Shown here in pieces: positions 32,897 to 41,116 of a stretch of DNA of 46,646 nucleotides. The stretch is from assembly GCA_016793325.1 (NCBI GenBank), contig JAEUKI010000048.1, positions 1 to 46,646 on the forward strand. The letters run 5' to 3'. The stretch comes from Myxococcales bacterium. GTDB taxonomy: Bacteria > Myxococcota_A > Polyangia > Polyangiales > Ga0077539. The notes under the pieces are model-generated. The model was not told the DNA's origin. It was given only the letters and a program-made list of their open reading frames with translations, and did not search any database. Position numbers and translations under genes: made by a program. Position 1 is the stretch's first letter, and each line of letters starts with the position of its first letter.

Positions 32897-34267
32897 TCAC
32901 CGCACCCACGGCCCCGGCCAGTCACGCATCCAGGACGCAGCGACCGAAGAGAGATCACAGGCCAACCGCGACGAACTCGCATTGCGCTCGGAAAACGCTT
33001 CCATCCCGCGCTCTCCGTTGTTCACAGCGATGCGCCTCCCATCGCGCGCGGCGTGCTCGAACGACTCGATGGCCGAGGCCCTGACCAAGAAGGGTTCGTC
33101 GACGCCTTCGACGACAACAATTCCCCCATCTTGTTCGGGCGTGCCGGGAAACGTCTGAAATCGAATGCGGTGCGCAGAGAACACTCGGCGCTGTCGAAAC
33201 GTCATGAAGCCCGGACGCCGGACGCCTTCGATCAGGTGGTGAGCACGCAGCGTGTCCGGCGAGATCTCGCACGGGTGGTCATCCGCGAGCTCGACGATCG
33301 ACGGACCTCCCCTTCCGTGCAGCGACGCTGGGAGCATCTGCGTTCGGCGCGCGAGCTCGAGGGACACGCCCATGTCGGGCCCGTCGTTCGTGGGGCGCAT
33401 TCGATGGAGCCACTGCGAGACGGTCAGCAGCCCGAACTCTTCGTCCGTTCGACGATCGAGGATCGTTGGGCGGAGCGCTGGATCGATCACGCGGAGCTCG
33501 CATCGACGCTCGCTCGCATCGGGGCACGCGAAGGTGTCTGCGTTGGACGCCAACGCGCGCACGACCACAACGGGCGCAGGTCGATACACGACCATGCGCG
33601 GGATCGGCGGGCCTGGACGTTCGAACTCCAAATCGAGCCACGGCTGGACACCGTCGTCCAACGAAGTGCCCTGCCATCGGTACAGAAGTCTGAACGTGTC
33701 TTCGTTCGACCACGACGGTGATGGTGCGTGGTAGTGGGTGTTCTCGCCGCGACGGAGCACGAGCGGCCCGATGGCGAACAGCTTGTGAACGTTGATTCCG
33801 CTGCGCGCGAGGGCACGCGCGACGAAGTGCGCGCGAAGCTGCGCTCCGTCGAGGGTCGCGAGGAGCTGCTGCCAATCGAATAGCGTGTCGCTCGAATAGG
33901 GCTCGTCGTCGTAGTCCCGAACGCGCGCTGTCGTGCGTGCGCGAACGAACGCGCGAAGCTCGTCGAGCGAAGGGATCAGCGCCTCTTGCGTCCACTCGGG
34001 TTGCACGCGCGCGAGCTGCACGGGGCACCGCGACGCCGTGCGCCGCGCGCTCACCGAGAGCCACTCGCGCGCAACGCGATCCGAGAGCGCTCCCGTGACG
34101 GGCGTCGTCGCGATCGGGCGCACCGTGTAAGCACACGGGCCCACGTCCGCGCGCGTGATCGATTGCGTCCACGGCCGGTGCCACGATGGAGCGCACGACG
34201 AGAGCGCCAACAGAGCGCTCCCGAGAGCGAAGCGACGAAGTCCCCGAGCCTCGCGGCGTTCGTGCAT
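32897..34267 (-). CDS. predicted lipoprotein of unknown function
   Basis: The ATG at 34267 gives 456 residues with a basic N-terminus and a lipobox (SALLALSSC, Cys 25). No known domain is recognised. The body is soluble, with Trp-rich segments (FDWQQLLATLDGAQLRAHFVARAL, HYHAPSPSWSNEDTFRLLYRWQ) and several His and Asp that could bind ligand. Four or so Cys (CPVQLARVQPEW…, CPDASERRC) may form disulfides. G/C-ending codons throughout support it as real. The second copy of the 50-bp repeat lies 56 bp upstream of the start. Function unknown. Confidence 0.8.
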   Translation of the reverse strand: MHERREARGLRRFALGSALLALSSCAPSWHRPWTQSITRADVGPCAYTVRPIATTPVTGALSDRVAREWLSVSARRTASRCPVQLARVQPEWTQEALIPSLDELRAFVRARTTARVRDYDDEPYSSDTLFDWQQLLATLDGAQLRAHFVARALARSGINVHKLFAIGPLVLRRGENTHYHAPSPSWSNEDTFRLLYRWQGTSLDDGVQPWLDLEFERPGPPIPRMVVYRPAPVVVVRALASNADTFACPDASERRCELRVIDPALRPTILDRRTDEEFGLLTVSQWLHRMRPTNDGPDMGVSLELARRTQMLPASLHGRGGPSIVELADDHPCEISPDTLRAHHLIEGVRRPGFMTFRQRRVFSAHRIRFQTFPGTPEQDGGIVVVEGVDEPFLVRASAIESFEHAARDGRRIAVNNGERGMEAFSERNASSSRLACDLSSVAASWMRDWPGPWVR

Positions 34268-34322
34268 GGCGCGAGAGCGTAGCAAGCGCGCTGCGTGTCG
34301 GGGCATTCGAGACCCAACAGCC

Positions 34323-34372
34323 CACTGTCACGCGCGGCAATTTGCAGGATATCTCTCGTCACACGCGTGACG
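34323..34372. promoter_or_regulatory. 50-bp dispersed repeat with near-palindrome, copy 2
   Basis: It aligns without gaps to 32290-32339. Conserved blocks are CACTGTCA, ATTTGCAGGA and TCTCGTCACACG, and the dyad reads CGTCACACGCGTGACG (34357-34372). It ends four bases before the stop of the small ORF at 34377-34493, so it could act as an operator for the lipoprotein gene or as a transcript end structure for the small ORF. Confidence 0.5.
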
Positions 34373-34376
34373 AGGG

Positions 34377-34493
34377 TCATCGTTTGGCGAGCGTCTCGAG
34401 GAGCGTCTGGAGCCGTTCGATCGTGAACTCGACCTCGTCCACGACGGCGCCCTCCACGTCGTTGTCGAGCTTGGTCGCGAGCTTGCTGCGCAT
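34377..34493 (-). CDS. small 38-residue ORF, coding-like
   Basis: An ATG at 34493 (or a GTG at 34502) opens a 38-codon frame that ends in TGA at 34377. Some 34 of 38 codons end in G or C, as in the real genes around it. The peptide is helical and charged (MRSKLATKLDNDVEG… then VEFTIERLQTLLETLAKR), with a regular Leu/Ile spacing like a short coiled coil. It begins 48 bases after the GNAT stop, in the same frame, so it could be a separate small protein or the remnant of a longer GNAT C-terminus. No family is recognised. Confidence 0.5.
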   Translation of the reverse strand: MRSKLATKLDNDVEGAVVDEVEFTIERLQTLLETLAKR

Positions 34494-34541
34494 CGCTGTT
34501 CTCACGAGCGTACGACGATCGACTCGGCGGCCACGCGATCG

Positions 34542-35417
34542 TCAGCGCCGCATCGCGAGCACGCGGTCGAAGGGCTCGAACCCCAGCGTGCGATAGAAGG
34601 GCAATCCCTCCTCGGTGCTGAACACGATGGCTCGCTCGGCGCCGAGTGCGCAGGCGCGGCGGAGCGCCTCGACGATGCACGCGCTCGCGAGGTGCTTTCG
34701 TCGGTGATCGGGGTGCGTTCCCACGGGTTCGAGCTCGCATGTACGCGTGGCGGGTTCGAGCCAACCGAGGCAGTACGCAGCAAACGAACGGTCCGAGAGC
34801 GCCGCGACGACGTCGAGCTCGGGGCGGTAGTTCGGCGCAGCGCGCGTGAGGCGATAGCCCGCCGGAGTCACCTTGCTCGGGTGCCACACCGCGGCGTGCA
34901 GGTGCGCGCGGCGATCGAGCTCTTCGTCGCCCAATGGCGAGCGGACCACGGCGCCCTCGGGCAGAGAAATCACTGGCCACGGATCGCTGAGCGAGCGCTC
35001 ATTGGCGTACAGAACGTGCTCGGACTGCGGCTCGAATCCCCTCGCCTGCAGCAACGCGCGGACTTCGAAGTCGCTCTCGAAGCACGACGTCGCGAGAGGT
35101 TCGCTCCGACGGCCGTTCCTCTCGCAGTGCTCTCGATACCAGCCCAGCACCTCGTCCATGACCGCGTCGGTGCGCGCGTCGTGCGCGATGGCAAACGACA
35201 GTCCGTGCTTCGTAGCCGTCGCCCAGGCGACGAGCGAGGCGCCTTCGCGGAGCAGCGCCGTGTCGCGCGCGGGGTTGATTTCGGCGTGCATGTAGGCAGC
35301 CCAATTCACGTCGCCCGTGTGCTCGCTGCCGATCCCGCGCTCGCGAAGCGCGACGCACAACTTGCACATCGCTTCGATCGACTCGGGGCCAGCGAACGAC
35401 TCGACTCGGACAGCCAT
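34542..35417 (-). CDS. GNAT-family N-acetyltransferase
   Basis: The ATG at 35417 is preceded by GAGGAG at a good distance and gives 291 residues. The C-terminal half (about 170-290) is a GNAT domain. The acetyl-CoA loop is in GTHPDHRRKHLASACIVEALRRA (about 235-257), followed by the typical VFSTEEGLPFYRTLGFEPFDR ending. The N-terminal half looks like a degenerate second GNAT-type domain. The substrate (a small molecule, peptide or antibiotic amine) cannot be told from sequence. It diverges from the FIST gene across 152 bp with no other recognised feature. Confidence 0.9.
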   Translation of the reverse strand: MAVRVESFAGPESIEAMCKLCVALRERGIGSEHTGDVNWAAYMHAEINPARDTALLREGASLVAWATATKHGLSFAIAHDARTDAVMDEVLGWYREHCERNGRRSEPLATSCFESDFEVRALLQARGFEPQSEHVLYANERSLSDPWPVISLPEGAVVRSPLGDEELDRRAHLHAAVWHPSKVTPAGYRLTRAAPNYRPELDVVAALSDRSFAAYCLGWLEPATRTCELEPVGTHPDHRRKHLASACIVEALRRACALGAERAIVFSTEEGLPFYRTLGFEPFDRVLAMRR

Positions 35418-35569
35418 CACCGAACTCCTCGACTTCGCGACAATGAAGTCGACGTGATCACAGGAGAATCCCTGTCCGCAGTTCGCACGACGATCGGAGC
35501 CGCCGTGCGACCGACGCGCCAGAAACCGCAGCGTCGGCGTCGAAACAAGCGCAGCCGCGCGCCGCGCTG

Positions 35570-36724
35570 ATGGTTTCGAGTATACAACCGAGCATGCGCT
35601 GGATCGACGCGTCCAAAACCACACCGTTGAGCACGCCGTCATTCGAGTGGGCGATCGCGTACGCGACGGTCGACGTCCCGCTCAACGCCCAGCTCGCCGC
35701 GTGGAGCGCCCGCGCGAAGAGCGGCCTCGTCGCGGGCTGTACCTCGTCGGGAGGCGTGTTCAGCCCCGCGGGATTCACGAGAGGGCTGCACTTGCTCGTC
35801 GCCGACGAAGACGACGCGATCCGCGCGTCCGCAGTGTTGAAGTCGTGTACGAGCGCGACGGCGCGGCGCAGCGCGAAGGACGCGTGCGAACAGATCGCGA
35901 GAGAGCTCGGGGCTGTTCCGTCGATGTTGTTGTTGCACGCGACGCCTGGATACGAAGAGCGGATCCTCGAGGGGATCGCGGACGCGTTCGGCGACAGCGT
36001 TCCACCGGCGTACGGGGGAAGCGCAGCGGACAACGACCTCTCGGGGAAGTGGAAGGTGTTCTTGGGAGCGAAGGCCGAGTCCGAGGGCTTCGTGATCGTG
36101 GGATTTCACTCGGCAGAGCCCGCGAGCGGAGGGTTCGTCGCGGGCTACTTGCCCACCAATCAGCGGGGCGTCGTGACGCGCGCGCAGGGGCGCGTCGTCT
36201 TCGAGATCGACGGAAAGCCCGCGGCGAACGTCTACAACCAGTGGTGCGGCGGCGCGCTCGATCGCCACGTGGGCCGCAACGCGATCGTCCTCGCCGAGAC
36301 GACGCTCGCGCCGATCGGTCGGCTGATCGATCGGCACAAGGGCACCCCTCGGTACCTGTTGTCGCACCCGCACGAGACGCGAGAGGACGGAGCCCTCACG
36401 TTCTTCACGGAGTTCGCAAAGGGCGACGAAGTGATGCTCATGATGGGCACGACCGAGTCGCTGCTCGAGCGCACGACGCAGGTCGTTCACCGCGCGAAGG
36501 GGCTTCGCACGGACCCGATTCGAGGCGCGGTGTTGATCTACTGCGGCGGGTGCGTGCTCGCGATCGGAGATCGCACGCGCGAAGTCGCGAAGCTGTACGA
36601 AGCGGCCATCGGATCGACGCCGTTCGTCGGCGCGGCGACGTTTGGCGAAATCGGGATGCTCCCCGGCGCAGGAGTCACCAATCGCCACGGCAATCTCATG
36701 TGCGACACCGTGTTGTTTCGCTGA
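35570..36724 (+). CDS. FIST-domain sensory protein
   Basis: A 384-residue protein containing FIST_N and FIST_C regions, which bind small ligands such as amino acids in signalling proteins. FIST_N is about 20-225 (GLVAGCTSSGGVFSPAGF… YGGSAADND… GFVIVGFHS). FIST_C is about 225-375 (VYNQWCGG… GRLIDRHKGTPRYLLSHPHE… GAVLIYCGGCVLAIGDRTREV… FVGAATFGEIGMLPGAGVTNRHGN). No kinase, methyl-acceptor or cyclase domain is attached, so it would act through a partner. An in-frame ATG at 35594 is an alternative start. The dioxygenase-like gene follows after 62 bp on the same strand. Confidence 0.9.
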   Translation: MVSSIQPSMRWIDASKTTPLSTPSFEWAIAYATVDVPLNAQLAAWSARAKSGLVAGCTSSGGVFSPAGFTRGLHLLVADEDDAIRASAVLKSCTSATARRSAKDACEQIARELGAVPSMLLLHATPGYEERILEGIADAFGDSVPPAYGGSAADNDLSGKWKVFLGAKAESEGFVIVGFHSAEPASGGFVAGYLPTNQRGVVTRAQGRVVFEIDGKPAANVYNQWCGGALDRHVGRNAIVLAETTLAPIGRLIDRHKGTPRYLLSHPHETREDGALTFFTEFAKGDEVMLMMGTTESLLERTTQVVHRAKGLRTDPIRGAVLIYCGGCVLAIGDRTREVAKLYEAAIGSTPFVGAATFGEIGMLPGAGVTNRHGNLMCDTVLFR

Positions 36725-36786
36725 GCGCCCCTCGCCCCGCACGCGCGCCATTTTCACAGCTCGCGTTGTGACCCATCATCGCGCCC

Positions 36787-37602
36787 ATGGCAGCGCGCTT
36801 GTGGGGCGTCTTCGGACGACCGGTGATCGACCTCGAGCCCTACGTCGACACCGCGAAGTTCGCCGCGATCGACCGCGAGATCACCGCGGCGCTCTCGCTC
36901 GTCGACAGCGAATACACCGGCGGAACGCTCAAGCGCATGGGCGTCGTCGCACCGTGGATGATGCGCGACGGCTACCTCGACGCGATGGACGCCATCGACG
37001 CGATGACCGAGCGCGAGTACCGAGACTTCATCGCCCTCGGCGAGTACGAAGACGAACCTGCGCTCCCCTACGAGCGACGCGGTGAAGGCTTCGGCGACGA
37101 GACCGATCGGCCCTTCTCGCGCGCGCAACAACGGCTGCTCGCGTATCGACATGGCGTGTATTTTCCCTGGAAGGTCTGCTACCACCTGCTCTCGAACGAC
37201 CGCTGGGAAGACAAGCACTCGGGCGAAGGAAAGACCTTCAGCGACGAGGCGCGCGAACACTTCGCCGAGACCGTGGCGCTCATCGAAGCGCTCCCCTTCA
37301 ACGAGATCGGTCGCGTCGTCGTGTTCGGCCTCGAGCCCAACGATCACGCCCCGCTCCATCGCGACAGCGAGCCCGGTCAGAGCGAGTCCGTCGCGCAGTG
37401 CGTGATGCTCTCGCCCCGCGGACAGAAGCGATTCTACCTGCAAAATGCCAAGGACGACGAGCCGTACGTCGTCAAGCCGCGCGCGTACTGGTTCAACGAC
37501 ATGGACTATCACGGGGTGCTCGCGGACCCAGTGTTTCGCTACTCGATCCGCGTCGACGGCGTGTTCGATCCCGCGTTCGTGCGTCAGGTGGCGCGCGGCT
37601 GA
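36787..37602 (+). CDS. 2OG-Fe(II) oxygenase-like / aspartyl beta-hydroxylase-like protein
   Basis: This 271-residue cytoplasmic protein shows a jelly-roll metal site. H191-x-D193 (HAPLHRDSE) and a distal His242 (NDMDYHGV) fit the 2-His-1-carboxylate iron triad, and Arg255 (YSIRVDG) fits the 2-oxoglutarate carboxylate anchor. Supporting strands are RVVVFGLEPNDHAPLH and KRFYLQN. The N-terminal 170 residues are mainly helical and unassigned. Hydroxylation of a protein or small molecule is likely; the substrate is unknown. The start ATG at 36787 has no strong ribosome-binding site. It is probably cotranscribed with the FIST gene. Confidence 0.78.
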   Translation: MAARLWGVFGRPVIDLEPYVDTAKFAAIDREITAALSLVDSEYTGGTLKRMGVVAPWMMRDGYLDAMDAIDAMTEREYRDFIALGEYEDEPALPYERRGEGFGDETDRPFSRAQQRLLAYRHGVYFPWKVCYHLLSNDRWEDKHSGEGKTFSDEAREHFAETVALIEALPFNEIGRVVVFGLEPNDHAPLHRDSEPGQSESVAQCVMLSPRGQKRFYLQNAKDDEPYVVKPRAYWFNDMDYHGVLADPVFRYSIRVDGVFDPAFVRQVARG

Positions 37603-37618
37603 GCGGGCGTCGCAGCGC

Positions 37619-39691
37619 TCAGAGCAGCACGAGCGCCGAGCACCCGACGCCGGGGCTCAGGCAGCACTGGCCGCTCGAGCAGACGCCCGTGACGCCGGAG
37701 GTGTGCGCGCACGATCCGCCTTCGTTGCTGGGGGCTCCGCTCGCGGCGCAGCGCGGGATCAGCCCTGTCGTCTGGCACGCGGTGATTCCCCCGGTCGCGC
37801 AGGGGTTGGTGCAGCTGTTTCCAACGGTGCACAAAACGCACGTGGTGCTGTTGCGGCAGCGTCCCCAGTTGCCGACGCCGCAGAGTTCATTGGCGACGAA
37901 GCCGCCATCGTTGCAGGTCGCGGGGCACGTTGTTGTGCTGATTCGGTAGCTGTGGCCGCAGCGGTTGGTGTCCGTCGCCGTTCCGCCCTCGACGCCTGGG
38001 TTGGGCGCAGTGGACGCGGGACCGCAGGCGCTTCCGCTGGTGGTGCACGAGCCCGAGCTGCAGCAGCCAGTGCTCATGCAGCGCGTGGTGTTCGGCTCGT
38101 TGGTGGGAAGACCGCACTGGGGCGTCGTGTCGTTGCAGCCTGTGTCGCAAATGAGCGGAGAGAACAGGCACGGATCGGGGTGGCAGTCCGAGCCTGCGAC
38201 ACACGAACACGAGCCCGAGTCGGTTCGCGCATCGACGCCCGTATCGACCCCCGAGTCCGTCGGCGTATCGGGGACGCAGTTGCCGTTGCCGTCGCACGAT
38301 TGCATTCCAGGCCCCAGGCACGGCGTGCCCGCGGCCACGTTGCTCGTGAACATGCACGCGGCGGGACCCACCGGGGTCGAGCAGCGATTGATCCCGTTTT
38401 GGCAGCGATTTCCCCCGAGAAAGCACGCTGTCCCTGGATCGACGCAGCGCGCGACGCACGTCGACGATGCGTTGCACACCATCCCTGCGCCGCACGCGCT
38501 GTAGAGGGGCAACGCGGCGCCCGCGGTGCAAGATGTCGCTCCGAAGGGGCCCGCAGGACAGCTCGTTGTTCCGCTGAGGCACGGGTTGGTGGGCGTGCAC
38601 GAGGCGCCCGCGACGCACGGCGGAGTCACGCACGCGCCCGAGCCGTTGCACACGTTGCTGCCGCCGCAGGGCGTGGCGGTCGCGGCGTTTCCTGTGGCCG
38701 TACACGAGGCCGAACCGAGAGGGCCCGTCGGGCACGTCACGGTTCCTGTGCGACACGGAAGGCCCGGCGGCGCGCACATCGCGCCCGCGGTGCACGTCGC
38801 GGCGACGCACGCGCCGGTCCCGTTGCAGAAGCCCGTGGCGCACGGCGTGTTGCGCGCGACGTTGCCGCTCACCGAACACGAGATCGGCCCGGTGGCTCCG
38901 CCCGGACACGTGACGGTTCCTGTGCGGCACTCCATGCCCGGCGGCGTGCACGCGGCGCCGACGACGCACGTCGGCGCGCCGCAGTTGCCGCGGCCGTCGC
39001 ACACGTTGGTTCCACCGCAGGAAACACCGGCCGAAACCGATCGCGTCATCCCGCACGTCTGCGGCCCGAGCGCGCCCATGCGGCACTCGGAGACGCCTTC
39101 GAGGCAGGGCATTCCCGTCGGGTTGCAGCGCACGCCCGCGGTGCACGACGGCGCGCGACACATTCCCGCGCCGTCGCACACGTTGGTCCCGCCGCAGAGA
39201 CTTCCCGATGGCTGTGCGGCGCCGCGCATGCACTGCGACGGTCCGCTCGGTCCCATCGGACACGCTGTGTTTCCAGTCCAACACGGCCCCTCCATCGGGA
39301 CGCACGCTTGCCCGGCGACGCACATGGTCGGGGTGCGACAGACGCCGCCCGAGCAGACGCCGCCCGCGCACGCGACTCCATCGCGCGCGGGCGCGAACGG
39401 CCCTGCGCATCGACCGCTCGTGCAATCGAACACGCCCGTCTCGCAGGGGTTCGCGGGGTTCGTGCACATCGTTCCCGCCACGCAGCCGTCGCCGGGAACG
39501 ACCACGTCTACAACCGATCCGTCCGGCGTCGTCGCGTCCATCGCGATCGAACCATCGGACGCGTCCGGCTGCGCTCCGTCCACCGGATCACCGAGGAGCG
39601 AGCCCGCGCCGCAACCAGCGAGGGCACAAGCACACACAATCAACAACGCTGCCGCTCGCTCGCGCGAAACTGGCACTGACGGGCTCGGCAT
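37619..39691 (-). CDS. large Cys-rich repeat lipoprotein
   Basis: The start ATG at 39691 has GAGG upstream. The 690-residue product has a perfect lipobox (ALAGC, Cys 27) and an Asp/Ala/Ser/Val linker. From about residue 65 come about six or seven tandem modules of about 50 residues with the consensus CxxGxxCxPxGxPCxTG, then CPxGPxGxxxC, then CGGxNVCxGxGxC. Cys content is very high, with all modules probably disulfide-knotted. A final region (about 440-690) has different Cys-rich modules. This is a cell-surface protein of the type abundant in Polyangiales. Partner unknown. It converges on the oxygenase gene with a 16-bp gap. Confidence 0.9.
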   Translation of the reverse strand: MPSPSVPVSRERAAALLIVCACALAGCGAGSLLGDPVDGAQPDASDGSIAMDATTPDGSVVDVVVPGDGCVAGTMCTNPANPCETGVFDCTSGRCAGPFAPARDGVACAGGVCSGGVCRTPTMCVAGQACVPMEGPCWTGNTACPMGPSGPSQCMRGAAQPSGSLCGGTNVCDGAGMCRAPSCTAGVRCNPTGMPCLEGVSECRMGALGPQTCGMTRSVSAGVSCGGTNVCDGRGNCGAPTCVVGAACTPPGMECRTGTVTCPGGATGPISCSVSGNVARNTPCATGFCNGTGACVAATCTAGAMCAPPGLPCRTGTVTCPTGPLGSASCTATGNAATATPCGGSNVCNGSGACVTPPCVAGASCTPTNPCLSGTTSCPAGPFGATSCTAGAALPLYSACGAGMVCNASSTCVARCVDPGTACFLGGNRCQNGINRCSTPVGPAACMFTSNVAAGTPCLGPGMQSCDGNGNCVPDTPTDSGVDTGVDARTDSGSCSCVAGSDCHPDPCLFSPLICDTGCNDTTPQCGLPTNEPNTTRCMSTGCCSSGSCTTSGSACGPASTAPNPGVEGGTATDTNRCGHSYRISTTTCPATCNDGGFVANELCGVGNWGRCRNSTTCVLCTVGNSCTNPCATGGITACQTTGLIPRCAASGAPSNEGGSCAHTSGVTGVCSSGQCCLSPGVGCSALVLL

Positions 39692-39820
39692 GGGGACCTC
39701 GAAACGATGATTGTTTCACGAGCCATGCCGCGAACACAGCGGCGCTTGTCCAGCGAATCGACGCATCGAGTGAGCGACTCCTGCTCACCTGCGCCGAAGT
39801 CGCTCAGGGTGACCGACCTG

Positions 39821-41116
39821 TTACTTCTGCACGAACACGGGGAGGCTCAGGGCCTTCTCGTTGGTCGCGCCGCTCTGGGCTCGCAGGTAGAGGCCCGCGC
39901 GCTCGCCCGCGACGAGGTACACGCCGTAGTTGACGATCGAGCCGTCGCGCTGCGGGATGGCTTCGAAATAGCGCTGCGCGATCCAACGACCGGGCCGCGC
40001 GAAGCGCAGCGATTTGTCCCAGATTTCGTCGGTGACGAGCCGCCCCACGATGACCTCGTCGCCTTCGGCGCCGTAGTCGCTCTTGAGCACCCACTTGTCG
40101 CGCTCGGCGCGGAGCTGCGCTTCGTGCACGGTCTCGAGCCGCGAGGTGTACGGGATCAATCGCTCGATCACGCCTTGGCCGAAGGTCGAGAAGCGATGGA
40201 TGTGCTCCCAGAAGAACGCCATCGCCCGCTTGTTCTGCGGAACGATCGCGCCGAAGGGGTTCACGATCGCCGTGCGCTCTTCGACCTCCGCCGTGAGCGC
40301 GTGGCGCAGCGGCGCGAGGAGCGGAGCTGTGTCCGCGAGCGCCTCGTCGGTCCACACGCTCGCGCGCTCGGTCCACCAGTCGGACTTGTAGTGACGCACG
40401 AGCACCGAGAGCTCTTGATCGAAGAGCGTCGCGCGTCCGCTCTCGCCCGTTCCGAGGTTGTACGGCGAGCCGAGGACGACTTTGTAGCCCGCGCCCTCGA
40501 ACCAACGCCGGTACAAGCGGATCACGGAGAGGTCTTCGGAGAACTCTGTTGGATAGACGATTCCCAGTGTTTTTGGCGAGTCGTCGCCGGCGATCGCGCG
40601 CCGCACGCCGTCGACCATCGCGAGGTAGCGAGCCTTGAGCGCGCGATTGGGGTCGAGCCACGCATCGTGGCCCGCGCGTCGCGAGACGACTGCGTTGAGC
40701 TCGGTCGCCTCGGCTTCGCCGGTCGGCGTATCGCAGTTGAGCTCGGCGATCGCGAGCCCCTCGTCGGTGACGAACACGTCCGCGCGAGCGATCCCGTGCC
40801 AGCGCGGCGCGCTCGCTTGCCAGAGCACGCGCTGCGTGGGCTCCAAGCAGAAGAAGTCCTCGAGCAGCGCGGGCTCGTCGTCGACGATGCGACAGAGCTC
40901 GTCGTACACCTCGGCGACCTCTTCTGCAGCGCGCCCGAGCTTGTCGTAGAGCTCTCGCTCGAGGACCGTGGGCTCCATGGCGAAGCGCGGGGCGCCGTCG
41001 TACCAGGGGTCTTGAAGGATCCCGCGTTCGATGAGCTGCGCGGCGAACTCGTCGTACGGCGCTTGCCCGGGTTCGCCCGCGCCGTTGTCGGGCTTGTCTT
41101 CGCGCGCGTCGGTCAT
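39821..41116 (-). CDS. glutathionylspermidine-synthase-like ATP-grasp protein
   Basis: From the ATG at 41116 this is a 431-residue protein of the glutathionylspermidine synthase/PreATP-grasp family. Landmarks are the LNCDTPTGE segment (residues about 120-128), IVYPTEFSEDLSVIRLYRRWFE, NPFGAIVPQNKRAMAFFW, and the ATP-grasp core KWVLKSDYGAEGDEVIVG, with YFEAIPQRDGSIVNYGVYLV near the end. The family ligates amines to peptides or acids using ATP; the substrate here is unknown. Its start overlaps the DUF350 stop by four bases. The DUF350 plus GspS-like pairing is one I recall from E. coli yjfL/yjfC, and supports a shared function. Confidence 0.93.
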   Translation of the reverse strand: MTDAREDKPDNGAGEPGQAPYDEFAAQLIERGILQDPWYDGAPRFAMEPTVLERELYDKLGRAAEEVAEVYDELCRIVDDEPALLEDFFCLEPTQRVLWQASAPRWHGIARADVFVTDEGLAIAELNCDTPTGEAEATELNAVVSRRAGHDAWLDPNRALKARYLAMVDGVRRAIAGDDSPKTLGIVYPTEFSEDLSVIRLYRRWFEGAGYKVVLGSPYNLGTGESGRATLFDQELSVLVRHYKSDWWTERASVWTDEALADTAPLLAPLRHALTAEVEERTAIVNPFGAIVPQNKRAMAFFWEHIHRFSTFGQGVIERLIPYTSRLETVHEAQLRAERDKWVLKSDYGAEGDEVIVGRLVTDEIWDKSLRFARPGRWIAQRYFEAIPQRDGSIVNYGVYLVAGERAGLYLRAQSGATNEKALSLPVFVQK

